Source: Apoda limacodes
Taxonomy: Eukaryota; Arthropoda; Insecta; Lepidoptera; Limacodidae
Direction of reading: 5' to 3'
Assembly (NCBI GenBank): GCA_946406115.1
Contig: OX291547.1
Coordinates: forward strand, 12,343,001-12,407,000
Length of the DNA stretch: 64,000 bases
Below, piece by piece: positions 1 to 13,400 of this stretch (positions are counted from its first letter, which is position 1; each line of letters begins with the position of its first letter). The notes beneath the pieces were generated by a model. That model made no database searches. It saw only the letters and a program-made list of their open reading frames with translations, and was not told the origin of the DNA. The translations under genes and the position numbers were made by a program.

Positions 1-1037
1 ACTTGAAAATAGATAGATCTGGAGCCAAAACTAAAGCATGCAATTCCGCAGTATATTTTAAAACTAGTAGATAAATGGAACTGGAGCCGCAGCTAGAGCA
101 TGCAATGCCGCAGTATATTTTAAAAATAGTATACAGATAATTCTGGAACCACAGCTAGAGCATCCAATGCCGCTGTATATTTTAAAACTTGTAGATAGAT
201 AAATCTGGAGCCACAGCCAGAGCAAGCAATGCCGCAGTATATTTTAAAAATAGTAGACAGATAATTTTGGAGCCACAGCTAAAGCATGCAATGCCGCAGT
301 ATTTTTTAAAAAAAGTTAATAAACAGATCTGGAGGCAACAGGTAGAGCATGCAATATCGCAGTATATTTTAAAAATAGTATACAGATAATTCTGGAGCCA
401 CAGCTAGAGCATGCAATGCCGCAGTATTTTTTAAAACTTGAAAATAGATAGATCTCGAGCCAAAACTAAAGCATGCAATCCCGCAGTATATTTTAAAACT
501 AGTAGATAAATGGAACTGGAGCCACAGCTAGAGCATGCAATGCCGCAGTATATTTAAAAAAATAGTAGATAAATAGATGTGGAGCCACAGCTAGAGCATG
601 CAATGCCGCAGTATATTTTAAAAATAGTTAATAAACAGATCTGGAGGCAACTTTTTGAAAAAAAGTGTAAACAGATAATTCTGGAGCCACAGCTAGAGCA
701 TCCAATCCCGCTGTATATTTTAAAACTTTTAGATAGATAAATCTGGAGCCACAGCCAGAGCAAGCAATGCCGCAGTATATTTTAAAACTTGTAGATAGAT
801 AAATCTGGAGCCACAGCCAGAGCAAGCAATGCCGCAGTATATTTTAAAAATAGTAGATTGATAGATCTGGAGCCACAGCTAGAGCATGCAATGCCGCAGT
901 ATATTTTCAAAATAGTAGACAGAAGATCTGGAGCCACAGGTAGAGCATGCAATGCCGCAGTTTATTTTAAAACTTGTAGATAGATAGATCTGGAGCCACG
1001 ACTATAGCATGCAATGCCGCAGTATATTTTAAAACTG
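1..1037. repeat. 62-bp tandem repeat array (about 16 copies)
   Basis: A satellite-like direct repeat runs from the window edge to about 1037. The landmark CCGCAGTATATTTTAAAA recurs near 46, 108, 170, 232, 294, 357, 419, 481, 543, 606, 708, 770, 832, 893, 955 and 1017, so the period is 62-63 bp. One interval (606 to 708) is longer because of a partial extra segment. Units share a core GGAGCCACAGCTAGAGCATG and differ by substitutions. Short open frames across it are by-products of the repeat. The array continues to the left of the window. Confidence 0.93.
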
Positions 1038-1275
1038 CAGTAGAAACAGCGTAGGAGACGGCATTGAGCCTTGCGTGACACCAGCATTATTGTCTATGCT
1101 ATCAAAGCAGCTACGGCTCGTATGCGTCTGCCGGATAAAAAGCTAGCCACCCATTTGCACAAACCCTCGGGCACTCCGTTAGCAGGCAACTTCGATAGAA
1201 AACCCCGGTGCCAGACCCAATCGAACGCCTTCGCAATGTCCAAGCTACAAGCCAATGCGCACCCCTGACTCTCAG
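1038..1275 (-). pseudogene. Non-LTR retrotransposon reverse transcriptase fragment (jockey-like)
   Basis: Read on the minus strand, this stretch encodes a recognisable reverse-transcriptase core: ACSLDIAKAFDWVWHRGF (finger/palm motif), then KLPANGVPEGLCKW and a short tail NAGVTQGSMPSPTLFLL in a shifted frame. The Asp of SLDIAKAFD is a catalytic-site residue in this family. An in-frame stop and a frameshift separate the two blocks, so it is dead. It directly abuts the end of the 62-bp tandem array. Assignment to the jockey/CR1 side of the non-LTR families is from motif resemblance only. Confidence 0.75.
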
Positions 1276-1525
1276 TGGCTAGTGCCCAATGGGGCCCGTG
1301 GGATATACACTAGAAGTTCGCCCTCTCGCTCTCAAGTGCTTACAGCTGTAACTATCTCTTTCTAAAATGTATGAAAATAGAATGACGAGTAACAGGTACC
1401 AGGCCACCGAAAAGTTGTGCGAAAAAAAGTTTTTATGTATAAGGCACACGGTTATTTAAAAGTAAAAATACCATTGTTCGAATTTCGAATTTCCCTCCAC
1501 ATTCTTTTGAGAGCCAAAATAAATT

Positions 1526-1905
1526 ATGGAGTCTCATTTTAAAATGGATCTACATCGAGAACATTTTCGTGCGATGATTTTCTACGATTTTAAATGTGAC
1601 CCAAAACCTGATGAGTCATTTAATCGACTTCAAATGGCTTTTATGGATGAAGTACCTTCAAAAACTTCCTTAAAAATCTACCGTTGGCATAGCGAGTTCA
1701 AGCACGGTCGCCTTACATTGGGCGATAAACAAAAGAGCGGAAGAAAGTGTGCTGGCAGTAAAAAAAAAATTCAAGTATACAGGCGAATTACATACGACGA
1801 GATTCAGCATACACTGCAGATTGGTTCGGGTAGCGTTCACAAGAATCTACACGAGCACCTTGCGTAAGGAGGATAGTTTCGCTCAGATCATTTTCACTTT
1901 TGAAG
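1526..1905 (+). pseudogene. Mariner-like transposase, N-terminal remnant
   Basis: The first 113 codons encode the N-terminal helix-turn-helix DNA-binding region of a mariner-family transposase. The block around KTSLKIYRWHSEFKHGRL corresponds to the usual 'ERTxRRWFxxFKxGxxxxED' region, and the later ITYDEIQHTLQIGSGSVHK...LHEHLA to the second helix-turn-helix. After LHEHLA the frame stops. The expected continuation (VRRIVSLRSFSL) is found one frame over, so there is a frameshift. No D,D(34)D catalytic domain follows. Flanking inverted repeats could not be fixed with confidence. Confidence 0.75.
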
Positions 1906-2077
1906 TTAAGGGTATGATGAGCCTAATTCCAAAATTTCATACAAATCGGTTCACAGTAAAAAAAATCGGAGGTAAGACCCTATTTTTCGCTTCAATGACT
2001 GCACTATAACACATTTTCGGTTCATTACTACATTTATTCGTACTATACCTGCGGAGACAGCCGCCATTTTGGGTTGA

Positions 2078-2320
2078 GTGGGCGATATAGGCCAGAAAGC
2101 TAATGTCTATAATACTAGACTAACGATTTGCATGTTAATCCTAAAAATCATCACATAATATCTATGAGATGTTTTTGTTATATACTTTTTAAGTAATTTA
2201 TGCCATAATTAAGCCTAGAAACTTGGACTTTATTGTATAAAATTTAACGTATTTACTATTTTGTAGTTGAATTTTATGTGTTTTTGCTAGATCTGATAGT
2301 CAATGCACTAGACAACAACC
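2078..2320 (+). repeat. Dispersed repeat, copy A (inverted match at 56227-56484)
   Basis: The segment from GGGCGATATAGGCCAGA to AGTCAATGCACTAGACAAC is matched in reverse complement at 56227-56484, where the same two end landmarks occur in the same order. Intermediate blocks such as CCTAAAAATCATCACATAAT also align with mismatches. It is a non-coding interspersed family of about 240-260 bp. No terminal repeats or class diagnosis could be made. Confidence 0.6.
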
Positions 2321-3343
2321 AATTCCAATTATTTAATCGACTTTCATAACAACCAAATACAAAACGCGGCTTAAAAATTTGCACAAGTGTTAAATAAACG
2401 GTCAATTCCAGATTCTTTTAGCATTAAAAATAATAAATGGGAATCACTCAAAGCAAGTTTTATTACATATTTAAGATTTTTTAGATGCTAAAGGTTGGGT
2501 GGCAAAGTTTGCAGAAATATCGTACTTATGTACGACTTTCTGCCCTACATCGTAGCCTTAACTTACTTGCCGCAAACTATAACTTTTATAGAAAATTAGG
2601 CACATTTAAAAATTCATCATTCATTTGTAAACTGATAATACAGATCATAAATACCATTAATAAATATAATAATAATTTATTGACGTCTAAATACTAAAGT
2701 ATTTATTGTTATGAAGAATGGCTGTTACGTCATAAAGAGAAAATTTATGTATGGAACTTGAGGTAAACCAACCAAAATACACCAATGTCTACGTTATAGA
2801 GTTTTTTTTATTATAACGAAATATGTTATATAAATTTGACACTGTACATTTTTTAAAGTACAGAAAGAGGGCATAAATTTCTTCCCCGGAAGAGTGAGTT
2901 TTCGTGTAGACTTTGGAAATAAAATAGGAAAAAATTGATAGTGCGGTCTAGATACAATAAACAACGACCATATTCGACCAAATATGACCAAATGACGTCA
3001 CAAATACGGGTCCACGTCGTGAATCTGAAATAATCCAACTTAAACCAACCACTAAAATAACCACCGCTTAGCATAATTTTTCTTTTTTATTAGTCGATTT
3101 ATCTGTCACAGTCAAATATCATTTATTATTAATTATTTTTCCTGATTGATTCATCTTTGATTAAAAATCACAGGTAAAAAAGAGAAAACAAGCAGAAATC
3201 TACAGTTTACGATAGTAAATAAACTTCAACTGTCACTGTCGAATTTCAACAACGGGTCCAGATATTTAACTACAACAAAAACCAGCTTAATACGTGGTAT
3301 TTTGTGGTCGTTTGCTGGACCGTAGCCTGAGTGGTCTATTGGT
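2321..3343. other. AT-rich intergenic DNA, no gene seen
   Basis: Only short, low-complexity open frames occur here, none with recognisable protein similarity or splice context. It lies between the mariner remnant and the hAT-like element upstream of the exchanger gene. Confidence 0.6.
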
Positions 3344-3974
3344 CAGCGTTGCCAACTTAGGGGTTTTACCCCTAAAGTTAGGGGGCACGGAGTCAAAAAG
3401 GGGGAATGTTAGGGGCAGCTTTTATTGGGTTTTTTAGGGGCTCCGAAGAAAATCGAACAAAGCCCTGTTCGCAGTACGGAACGCACAACACGAAAGTTCG
3501 AACTTCATATCGCACCGTCCGTCTCTTTCAGTCACAAGGTGATAACAGGACCGTTAGATGGACGGCACGATAAGATACGAATACGAACTTTCACTCACTG
3601 TTCTATTCCGCTCTTTCTTTCTTTCAACTTCGTTCATAACGTTCTTTCATTCTCATTTCAATTATTCGTTCACTCTTGACACTTGACACTCTTGGTGTTT
3701 GCCATTTGCCTTGCCGATCGATGCAATGCACTATGTTTTGTTTGAGTTGTGTTACATGAAACACAGACGTAGTTGTAGTTAGTATGAGACAGGAGACTGA
3801 AATAAAATTTTCTAGTAATTTTTATAAAAAAAGCCATTATGAAAGGATTTTAGCACGTAATATTATTATGTATAATAAAATTAAAAATAATAATAGATAC
3901 TTATACTAAGGGGTATTTAAGGATATTTGAAAAAAAAAAAATGGGGGGAAGTTAGGTAAGGGTTGACAACACTG
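3344..3974. mobile_element. Non-autonomous hAT-like element (631 bp)
   Basis: The segment begins CAGCGTTGCCAAC and ends GTTGACAACACTG, which are imperfect terminal inverted repeats of the CAGTGTTGCCAA type seen in hAT elements. It is flanked by the 8-mers CTATTGGT (left) and GTATTAGT (right), which agree at 6 of 8 positions, consistent with an aged 8-bp hAT target duplication. The interior has G-run blocks near each end and no transposase frame. It ends 188 bases before the exchanger start codon. Confidence 0.6.
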
Positions 3975-4162
3975 GTATTAGTTGGTAACATTAATTTATT
4001 TACGTTAATCAGGTGGTTTGACGTCAGTTTATTTTGCAAAAAAATATATGAAATAAAATACAGACAAATTTTGCAGTGAAAATCTTCTGATATTTATTTA
4101 TGATTTTTATCTTGTTTTTCTGCATATGATAATACAAAAGAAATTGTAATGCCATAATTGAT

Positions 4163-4400
4163 ATGATCGCCAATATGAATCTCCACAGTTTTCTTTGTGT
4201 TTTCTTGTATTTTCCATTATATTGTCAAGCGTCTGGAACAGACATCGCTTTAGATGCAAAGGCTACTCTTTTACATCGGATAGACAGCCTAAATCTTTTG
4301 ATTTACACTTGTCTTCTAAGTTTGACGGTGCTTACAATCTGGGTGTTTAAACACCGCCGCGTTAGCTGGCTCCACGAAACTGGACTAGCTGTAATTTATG
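4163..4400 (+). CDS. Nhe3: Exchanger exon 1 (residues 1-79)
   Basis: Starts at ATG and ends ..LAVIYG with donor TATG|GTAAGA. The first 25 residues are a hydrophobic leader that could be a cleaved signal or first helix. A second hydrophobic segment follows, before [16 protein letters not shown], which is highly conserved in the NHE6/7/9 group. It ends in phase 1. Confidence 0.92.
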
Positions 4401-7400
4401 GTAAGATACCCGTTAATAATCTGTTGTTGAGGTGTATGAACGGCCATGGGCAAATAAGACATCATAAATTAAGTTTACATCTTTGACTGTGCTAATCTTC
4501 TTCTTGTGGCGGGCTGATTTGTGCATTTGTCACTTGTGTATGGTTGCTTTGTGAGACTATCCTTATCAGCCTTATACATCTCCACTGCTGCACGGCCTAC
4601 CCTCACCGAGGGTGATTTGAACCATAGTCCAAGGGGGCCCAATGCGGATTGTGGATATGTTTTTTTTTTAATGTATGCAGGTTTCCTCACGATGTTTTTC
4701 TTCACCGAAAAGCCAGTGGTGTAAACAATCTTTAAAACTTGCAAAAAATAGTATATTCAGCTATGCGCTGAAAACCAAATATTCTGCAGGGTTTCTGACC
4801 GAATAGCTGAATGCCAACATTTTTGTGCTCTATGTTGTTCTTGTGGCAAGCTAATTTCCGCACTTTCCACACATACATTGTAGCTTTGTGCATCGCAGAT
4901 GCGTTACGTTTCCTAAAACATGGTTAATTGAAGTGATGGCTGATTCATGCGTCATACTAGTGAACAGGTGCCACCTGTGAAGGCTATTTTGCTCTTGCAA
5001 ACTTCTATCTATTCTTCGTATTTAGTATTACTTTTTTGTTTTGTTTATCAATACTATAAGCCATTGATTATTTCTAAGTGATGAACATGTTCATGAATAC
5101 AACTGTTTATTTTTATATCTTGCAATTAGATCCTTTTTTTATGTTGTGCTATTACAGCCAACCCAGTTCCTTCCAGAATCTCAACAAGTGACCCACAATC
5201 TCAGTTCTCAGGTGTTTTGCCTTGTGGTCTTCCACCTCAACACAATGTAGCATTATGTGAGATGGTGTTTTTTTTCGGCCCCCATGCATGCTCTGCAGAG
5301 GGGTGATAAGGGTGATTGCTTTACTGGTTTTTATTCTATTACTAAAAAGAATTAGTTTTTTTTTTTTTGGGGTTTACCGCCAGTTGGTCTTCATTGCACC
5401 AAATTTCCACTTTTACCAGTGTCTTTTTCATTTATTTAGTATGTCTTCATCCGTGCCACTGATAAGTATAAACAGGTTGTCAGCATAGCCCACTGTATAG
5501 TGGCCACTTTCGTTGAGCTTGGCAAACAGGTCATCATAAACTAGATTCTATAGTAAGGGTGTAGCGGATTATATTGTACCGCTACTACAAGCAAGGCTGA
5601 CGTCACGCGTCCTACATCGCGCTATCGAAGTTTCAGTTGCAATTCAGCATATATAGATACCAAAGCACAAGTTAAGTGGCCCCGTCCCATAGAAGCAGGA
5701 GTCCCGCAAGGGTCCGTGCTCGCCCCCATCTTGTACCTTCTGTACACTAAGGATATCCCTAAAACGATAGGTACCAATCTAGCCCTCTTTGCGGACGATA
5801 CCGCTATCTATACCACAGATAGGCAAGTGAGTCGAATCACTGAGAGACTCCAACCCGCTATCACCGCCCTAGGCGAGTGGTTTCGGAAATGGAGAATCGA
5901 GGTGAATCCCGACAAAAGCTCTGCCGTCCTCTTTTCCTTAGGCCGCCCTCCGCGGCCAACTCCCCTTTCTCTCTTCGGTCGTGCCATTCCCTGGCAAAAT
6001 AAGACCAAATATCTCGGTGTGACCATGGATAGTCATTTGAACTTCCAAGCTCACACCAAAATAGTCAGAGACCGACCCGCATTTGTCCTCGGTCGTCTCT
6101 ATCCCATGATAGGCAAGTACAGTAAGATGTCGCTTATAAATAAGCTAAATCTTTACACAACTTGCATCCGCCCCATACTAGCTTATGCTAGCGTAGTCTT
6201 TGCGCTGTCCAAGCGCAATCTCCACAAACTCCAGACCCTCCAAAACCGCTTTCTCAGAGCGGCCTCTGGAGCCTCTTGGTACGTTCCCAATGCGGACCTA
6301 CACAGAGACTTCGAACTTCCCACGATTCCCCAATACTTTAAAGACTTGGCAGTCCGCTTTTTCGAGCGTACGCAAAATCACCCGAATCGATTAATTGTGC
6401 AATCCACAACGTATCGTCCCCCTGATCGACCCGGTCACGGTCGTAAAACTATTGTTAGGCGGCCTCGGCACGTACTAACGTCCCCAGATGACGATCTCGC
6501 TGTCCGGATAGCGAGATTAGTCTCTACGACCTCCCCGAATAGGGCCTCCCTCCAAACACGACGCCGACGTCCCCGGGTTCGTCGGCGCCCACAAGGATAC
6601 ACTAGGTATCAAAGAGTGCCGGGGCGCTTCTCGCCCCCACTCAATCGCAATCGTACCCGGATACACTAGGTATCAAAGAGTGCCGGGGCGCTTCTCGCCC
6701 CCACTCAATCGCAATCGTACCCGCGTAACGGGGAACTCCCCTCCCCCTTGGGTTCGAGACTCACGCCGGTCGAAGGGACGCCCCCGAGAGCGACAACCCA
6801 AGCCGAGGCTTCCCCCGCGGGCAGCCCTTGAGCGTTGGGCGCTATATGGGCTGAGGCTCCTTTAGAGTCTCGCCCCAAAAGTCCGGTGAAGCAGTAATGG
6901 CTGCAACAGCCAACTGCATAGTCAGCTCAGAAAAAAAAAAAAGTTAAGTGGACCACTGCGGTCCACAGGCATAACGCCTCGCCTGGCAGGAGATCTCCGC
7001 ACTACAGGATGACAGTACACCTCCTTGAGGGAATTCTTTTGCTACTATGACCCTGGTTGTGCTGCTGTTCCCAGTGAACTGTTCCTCTCATTTTTAGCAA
7101 CATAACAATTGTATTGCCAAAATGTATTGTCTTTTCAAGTGCAGGCTTATACGATAGACTGCAGTGATTGCTTTCCATCAGCTTAGTTATATAAAAAAAA
7201 ATAGTTGTACTTATTTTTTGTTATACACATTTCGATGTAGAATTTAATATGCATTTTTAATCCCTGAGGCTAAATTTATTACAAATTATAACAATAACAT
7301 TTCAGATAATTCAGAATAATTCTTATGACTGTAGTATAATATATGTATATTTCTGTTTGCACAGGTCTAATAGTTGGAGCAATAATCAGATATGCTGGCT

Positions 7401-10400
7401 CTTCAAATGAAGTCACTTACATTGACGTGCACCCAGCACCAAATACTACATACAACATGTCACTTCCACCAGATATGTTGCGGTTCCACTTCCCAGATAA
7501 AATACAAATTGCTCCTGGTGGTTAGTAATATGTATAAACTTTAAATACTGATGTCTTATATCCTGTAAAACTCAATACTAATTGATTTTCAAATCCATAC
7601 TTTATAAATGCAAAAATGAGTTTATATGTTGTTAAAGGCAGCACAGTATGAGACATCATATAGTTTGAAGGAAAAATAGTTAACATTTTGGTTTTTAAAA
7701 TCCTGGAAATGACCTTCAAGACCTGCTCATAAATTTGCTCTCTGACCTACGGATTCTCTCAGCTGGTACTTTCTCCAACGAGAATACCAGATATAGAGGA
7801 CTATACAAGCTCCATACTGGACATTCTGCTGACAACATTTTCGGACTTAAGTGCACACACAGATGGGCAACAAAGAGATCCTACAAGGGTTCCTTTTTCT
7901 CTTTTGGGGTATGGAACCCTAAAAACAGAAGGTTGATTCTCTAATGCGTTTGGATCTACCACAGGCGATAGAAAATAATTTGGCCGTTGCACTTGAACTG
8001 CAACAAACAATTTTTTTTATTTATTTCTGATCTAAAAACGATTCATGAAACGAGATACCACTTAAAAAGAGTCAAAATTTTACTACTGATTGAATAGACC
8101 CTAAAAAAACATTTTTAATCTGTCGCCGATGAAATTTTGGAAGAAATCTCTTAATAGAGATAAGCTTACATCAGTACATGATGCAACTGTAGTAAATTGA
8201 CGTTTATCTCTGTAATGTATCTTGTACTCAAAAAAAAGACCGACGAATCTTCTGTTATTATTTCCACATTTTAATTTTTTTAATTTATAAATTAATATTT
8301 GTAGTAAATATTAGTGTCATGCATATTTTTGTTCTGTTATTTTCTTGAACGCCCCTGACAGCAAAACTTGGCTAAGCCCGTGATAGGATTGGTTATTGAA
8401 TGGACACAAAGGGGCGACGGTGGGGGGTGGCGGAGACTTGCAAAACTGCATGAAGTGCTATTAATTATACTGTGTTTCGGTACTATATAAGATCTTGATA
8501 TGGTCAGTTAAAGTCAGTAATTTAAATTTTTAGCTCAGTAAAATTAGTATTTTTTGGCACTAAACTGTAGATGTCAATAATAGGTGGACACCAACAAACA
8601 CCTAATTTTTTCTTGAAATTTTCTAATTAAAATAATTTAAGTAAAACCATCATATCTAAAAGCAGACAGTGGTTTAAGCAAGTCTACAAAACTCTCAGTT
8701 AATTAAATTAGAAAATTAAAAAAAAAGTTTTACAAGCTTAAGGTATCATGTCACATATCAAATGACAGGGCTTTTTGTGTCTCATTTTTTTTTTTTTTTG
8801 GTAAAATTTAAAAATATTAATATTTTTTAAAGAAAATATAGAAAATTATACTATATTTACAGAATAGGAAGTCTATTATAATATATATCTCTATTATAGT
8901 ATATAATGTATTCCGTATGCCTACAATTTACGAACAATGTCATGATTACAGACTATTGTTAACTTGGTACTGTACCAAATACCCTCAGTGCGCGACGCTA
9001 ACTCGCTTTTGGCCGATTTCAAATTTGCATACTCTCGTAGACATAGCCAGTAAGAAGCTCAAAATCAAATCACCCAATTTATTATCTTAAAATTCCAACA
9101 TTGTCGTAAGTTGCATCAGTCACACATTTATTAGATCTTGTAGGTGTACTGCTTTATTATTCATTAGGTCTGGTAGGTGTACTGCTGTACTATTTATGGC
9201 CTTGTCACCTAATAATGTATGTATGATATAGGGCTTCAACTTTATCATCAGAATGTGGTAGCTGATGAAACTTAGTAGGTACTTTGAAATAGGTTATGTC
9301 GCATCATTTGGATACATTTTGCAATTCAGGTTGTACATAAACATTCAATTGACAGAATTAAATACTGAGATGTTTATACTCTTAAGATTATAGGTGGTGA
9401 TTTAATTTTCTCTTACCATTTGTTTTCTAACTTCCAGCCACTCATATATGATGTGCCTGCTATTTTGCATTGAATAAGTTATATGCATGTAGGTACCTAT
9501 TAATTTCATGTTTTTATTCGATTGCCAACATTACCAAATAACAATAAAAAAAGCTCTGAAGAAAAAGGATTGGTATTTTGGTAAAGAAATAAGTTATTTT
9601 CAAATTTTTTAATTGCTTGTGATTTATAGTTCATAGCATGTAATGGAAAAGTGATTTGAACCACTAATTTTGTCCAATTTGATTTTTTTTTTATAACAAA
9701 TATCAAAACTCAGTGTGATTATTACATACATCATATTTTGTAAACAATAATAACAATTAAACTTGCAATGTATCCGGTTTTAGTATTATTATAAACTTTT
9801 TATTTCTTAAATTAGAAAATTGATAGACAATTGGAATACTCTACAACTACTGTATACAATTTCTACCAGTCAACCGAAAATGACAATAAAAAAAATCATA
9901 ATTATGTAAGAAGGGTGTACAAAAGTAACATGTTGAGTTCATACATCCTCAAATTATCAGAGTGTAACATATTATTATATGCCTTGCTTTATTAATTATT
10001 TTATTAATTATTAGCCCAATTCTTGAGCTAGGATATAGGCTATCTAACATCACATTAGCATTTAGAAAGAACCCTAAGCGAAAACGATACAATAACGCAG
10101 GCGAGCGATGCGACAGGAGATGGCAGAAACGGAAAGGGCAAAGAACAACATCTGCCAGGTCAACCAGTATTTTTGTATGTTTCCAGAGACTCCAATGCCA
10201 AATAAGACATATGCATATGTATTTAGAGGAGAAATAGTTCATGTGGCACAAAATGAAATAGATCAGAAGGCAACATTTGATCCTGAGATATTCTTCAATA
10301 TTATTTTACCACCAATTATCTTCCATGCTGGATATTGTTTAAAAAGGGTAAGCACTTCTGTAAATAAAGGAAGTACTAAATAAATCTTATAATATAATGA

Positions 10401-13400
10401 AATTAATGAAATAATATTTTAATTTCATAGTATTTGATTTTTTTTTATTTAATAGTAGTTTATGAAAAGTCAGGCCTGTTTCCCATAGGGGTAGGCCTGA
10501 GACCAAGGACTTACTGTTGCTATCATCGTAGTACACTTCTTTTAAATCACCCACTCATATAAATGATTGTTAGTATTATATTTATATTGTATTTATTTAT
10601 TGTATGAAGACTTTGTGTGTTTGAAAGATTGATGTAACTCACTAGGAGTTGCTTGTTAGTAATTTGTAGACCAATAACAAATGTATCTTTCAATTTTTAG
10701 GGTTAATATACCTTATAGGATTACTTTGTCGTCCATCTGTATGTCTGTCTGTCAAGACCCTTTTTCTCAGGAACGCGTGAAGGTATCAAGTTGTAATTAA
10801 TATCAAATACAAAGAAGCTGTAAAAAAATCAAGCTCCTAAGTCAACGCAATAAAAAGATACGGCCATTTTTGTCACATATTTTGGCATTCACAAATAAAT
10901 CAAAACCTATATATAACTTTTTTTTTAAGACCCTTTTACTCAAGAATGCGTGGAGCTCGTAGTTACAACACAAAAAAAATATCAAAACCAATGGGGTAAT
11001 TCCCGTTGATTAGAATCATGAAATTTGGCAGGAAACAAGTTGTTACATCACAAATATAGGAAAAAATCCAAAAACTGACATTTAAGGCTACTAAACACAA
11101 CATAAAAATTATGTACATTCAATAAGTTTGAACGGAACCCTCGTAACTAGAGATAGGACACATGTATGTTCCCATGTCTATAAAAATATCGAAATACATC
11201 TACTTAAGGAAAACAGGCGTGCTGATATGTATTTATGTATGTTAGGTTATTGTGTTGCTCGAAAGAGTCGAAACCGGTATAAAAATAAGGAAAATAATTA
11301 GTCTGTTTGTTATACCTGCATGAGTCATTGGTTTTTAATACCTAGTGTCTTTTGAGTTCTACAAAACAACAAAAAAAAAAAAACGATCGTTTTTATCACA
11401 TAATATCGTCATAGGGCTCTACCCTGATATCGTATGATATCAATTAGAATACCTAATTCGACATTGTTTTTTTGTTGATATTTAGTCGCAATTGATTACA
11501 TTACAAAGAAGATTATTCACATACTTAAACACATAATCTCAGACGATTTTTACAAAAAGCCATAACATAGTCTACTAGAATTTTAGAGTCATATTACCCA
11601 CATCTAAAAATAAACTTTATCATCCTATCTATTTGAAAAATAAATATCGAAGGGCTATAATAAAATTTCATTGAAACTAATGAAAAAGGCATGTACCAGA
11701 AACACATATCCCTAGTAGTTGCACAACTAAGCGCCTCATATATCTACGATGAGCGTGCCTAGTGTAAGATTTTGTGAGTTCCTAACTCTATCGCTATTCC
11801 TAAATACTATCGCGTGCGCGTCCACGACATAAATGTAGAAAAATAACATAAAACTTTTTTTTTTATAAGACTGCGTGTCTAGTGTGGGTTTTTAACAGTG
11901 CTTTAGGGGCACGTGCTTCATTCACATACATTTATTTCGTTGACTCTAAAGCGATTTTGGAGTTAGGAACTCACACTGGGCACACTTTCATTATTCGTTT
12001 TAATTGAAAAATATGGATATGCAACTTACCAAAATGCATGTACCTACATACCGGTATTTGTAGGTGCATATCTGGGCAATTCATGCAATCTGAGAAATGG
12101 CTTCCTAAGTCCATAAAAGCGACCATTTTTAGCAGGAGATATATAAAATTTTAGAAACTAAACAAAATATTCTGAAAAGAACATTTTTGAAATTCGCTTT
12201 TACAAATAAGAAATCAAAAATTATCACTGGCGGCGCTAGTAAGCCTTATGCCTTTAGATCATTTCTCGCTATTAAAAATAATTCGGACTTTAAACCCAAG
12301 AACAAATAATAGCAAATCAAAACAATTGTGAATATAAATCTCTTTCACGTGATTATTGACAAGGTCGTGTTCAACTTTGTAATTTCAAAAAAAAGAGCGC
12401 GTGAGTTTAGTCAGTAATTAGCATTTATGAATCATTGAGAAAATTTATTGTCGACAGAAATGTGTTTACGCTCGCAATTCCGCGTTATCATCTGTTAACG
12501 GACTCTATACCGTTAACAAGTTACAATCTCCTCAATGATTTATTATTATTATTAAAATTATAGACGAGCAGCAAGAGATGCTGGTTTGTTTATCTAAAGT
12601 GATGGAAATGTCTTAATCCTTTTCACTAAAATATTATTCACTTAATATGTCATTCTTGTAAGGTCCACACACCTGAAGTCTTAACCATTTCTTTAGTCTG
12701 TTTTTAAAAGAGTTGACTGAATCGGCTGAAACTACACTGGCCGGCAATCTGTTCCAAGTTACCACAACACGATTACTCAGAAAGTATTATACCGGATTTG
12801 TAAAAGAACGAGAACAGATTTGATGGTAAACCCCTTTCTACAATTTTTTTCCCTCACCTTGCCTACCGCCAGCATGTGTTTCGAAATCTGCAAATGAATG
12901 GCCAAAGAAACCTCAAGATCTTGGTCATATGAAAGCAGTTTGTTCAGCCTAGTCAGAGGCCTTATGGGCGGCCACTAGCTAAAGCCTCTTACTCGCTTAC
13001 AAGGAAATTCATGGACGTAGTTTTAAGTCGGCCAGAATATCTTTGCCTACTATTTCTGTAAAGTAAACATATGCTACAAGATATTTACATTTTCTTTCGT
13101 GGGTCTACCCCTCATAGGCAAGAAGTAAACAAAGTCTGGGGACACATGAGTGTTTGTAAATACTGAAAAAATTGCAGAATTCTAATAATTTTCTAATAAT
13201 TACAAAATGAAGTTTTAATAAACTATTTGATTATTTTTTTTTTAATAGAAAACAATTAACCTTTTACTTTGACTGAGTAAACCTTTGATTACAGAAATAT
13301 TTTTTCCGGAATTTGGGTGCAATATTGACATTTGCAATGGTAGGCACGGCGCTGTCGGCGCTAGTGATTGGTGCTCTAATGTATGGATGTGTTCAACTCA

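Noticed and set aside
1..1037. Regular repeats resembling a CRISPR array
   Set aside because: The whole 62-bp unit repeats with scattered substitutions; there are no unique spacers between conserved repeats, and the DNA is eukaryotic.
1071..1268. 65-codon plus-strand open frame
   Set aside because: It is the reverse-strand shadow of the reverse transcriptase fragment, which has clear motifs on the minus strand.
3425..3679. 84-codon open frame upstream of the exchanger
   Set aside because: It lies inside the hAT-like element, has no known domain, and its composition follows the GA/CT-rich DNA.
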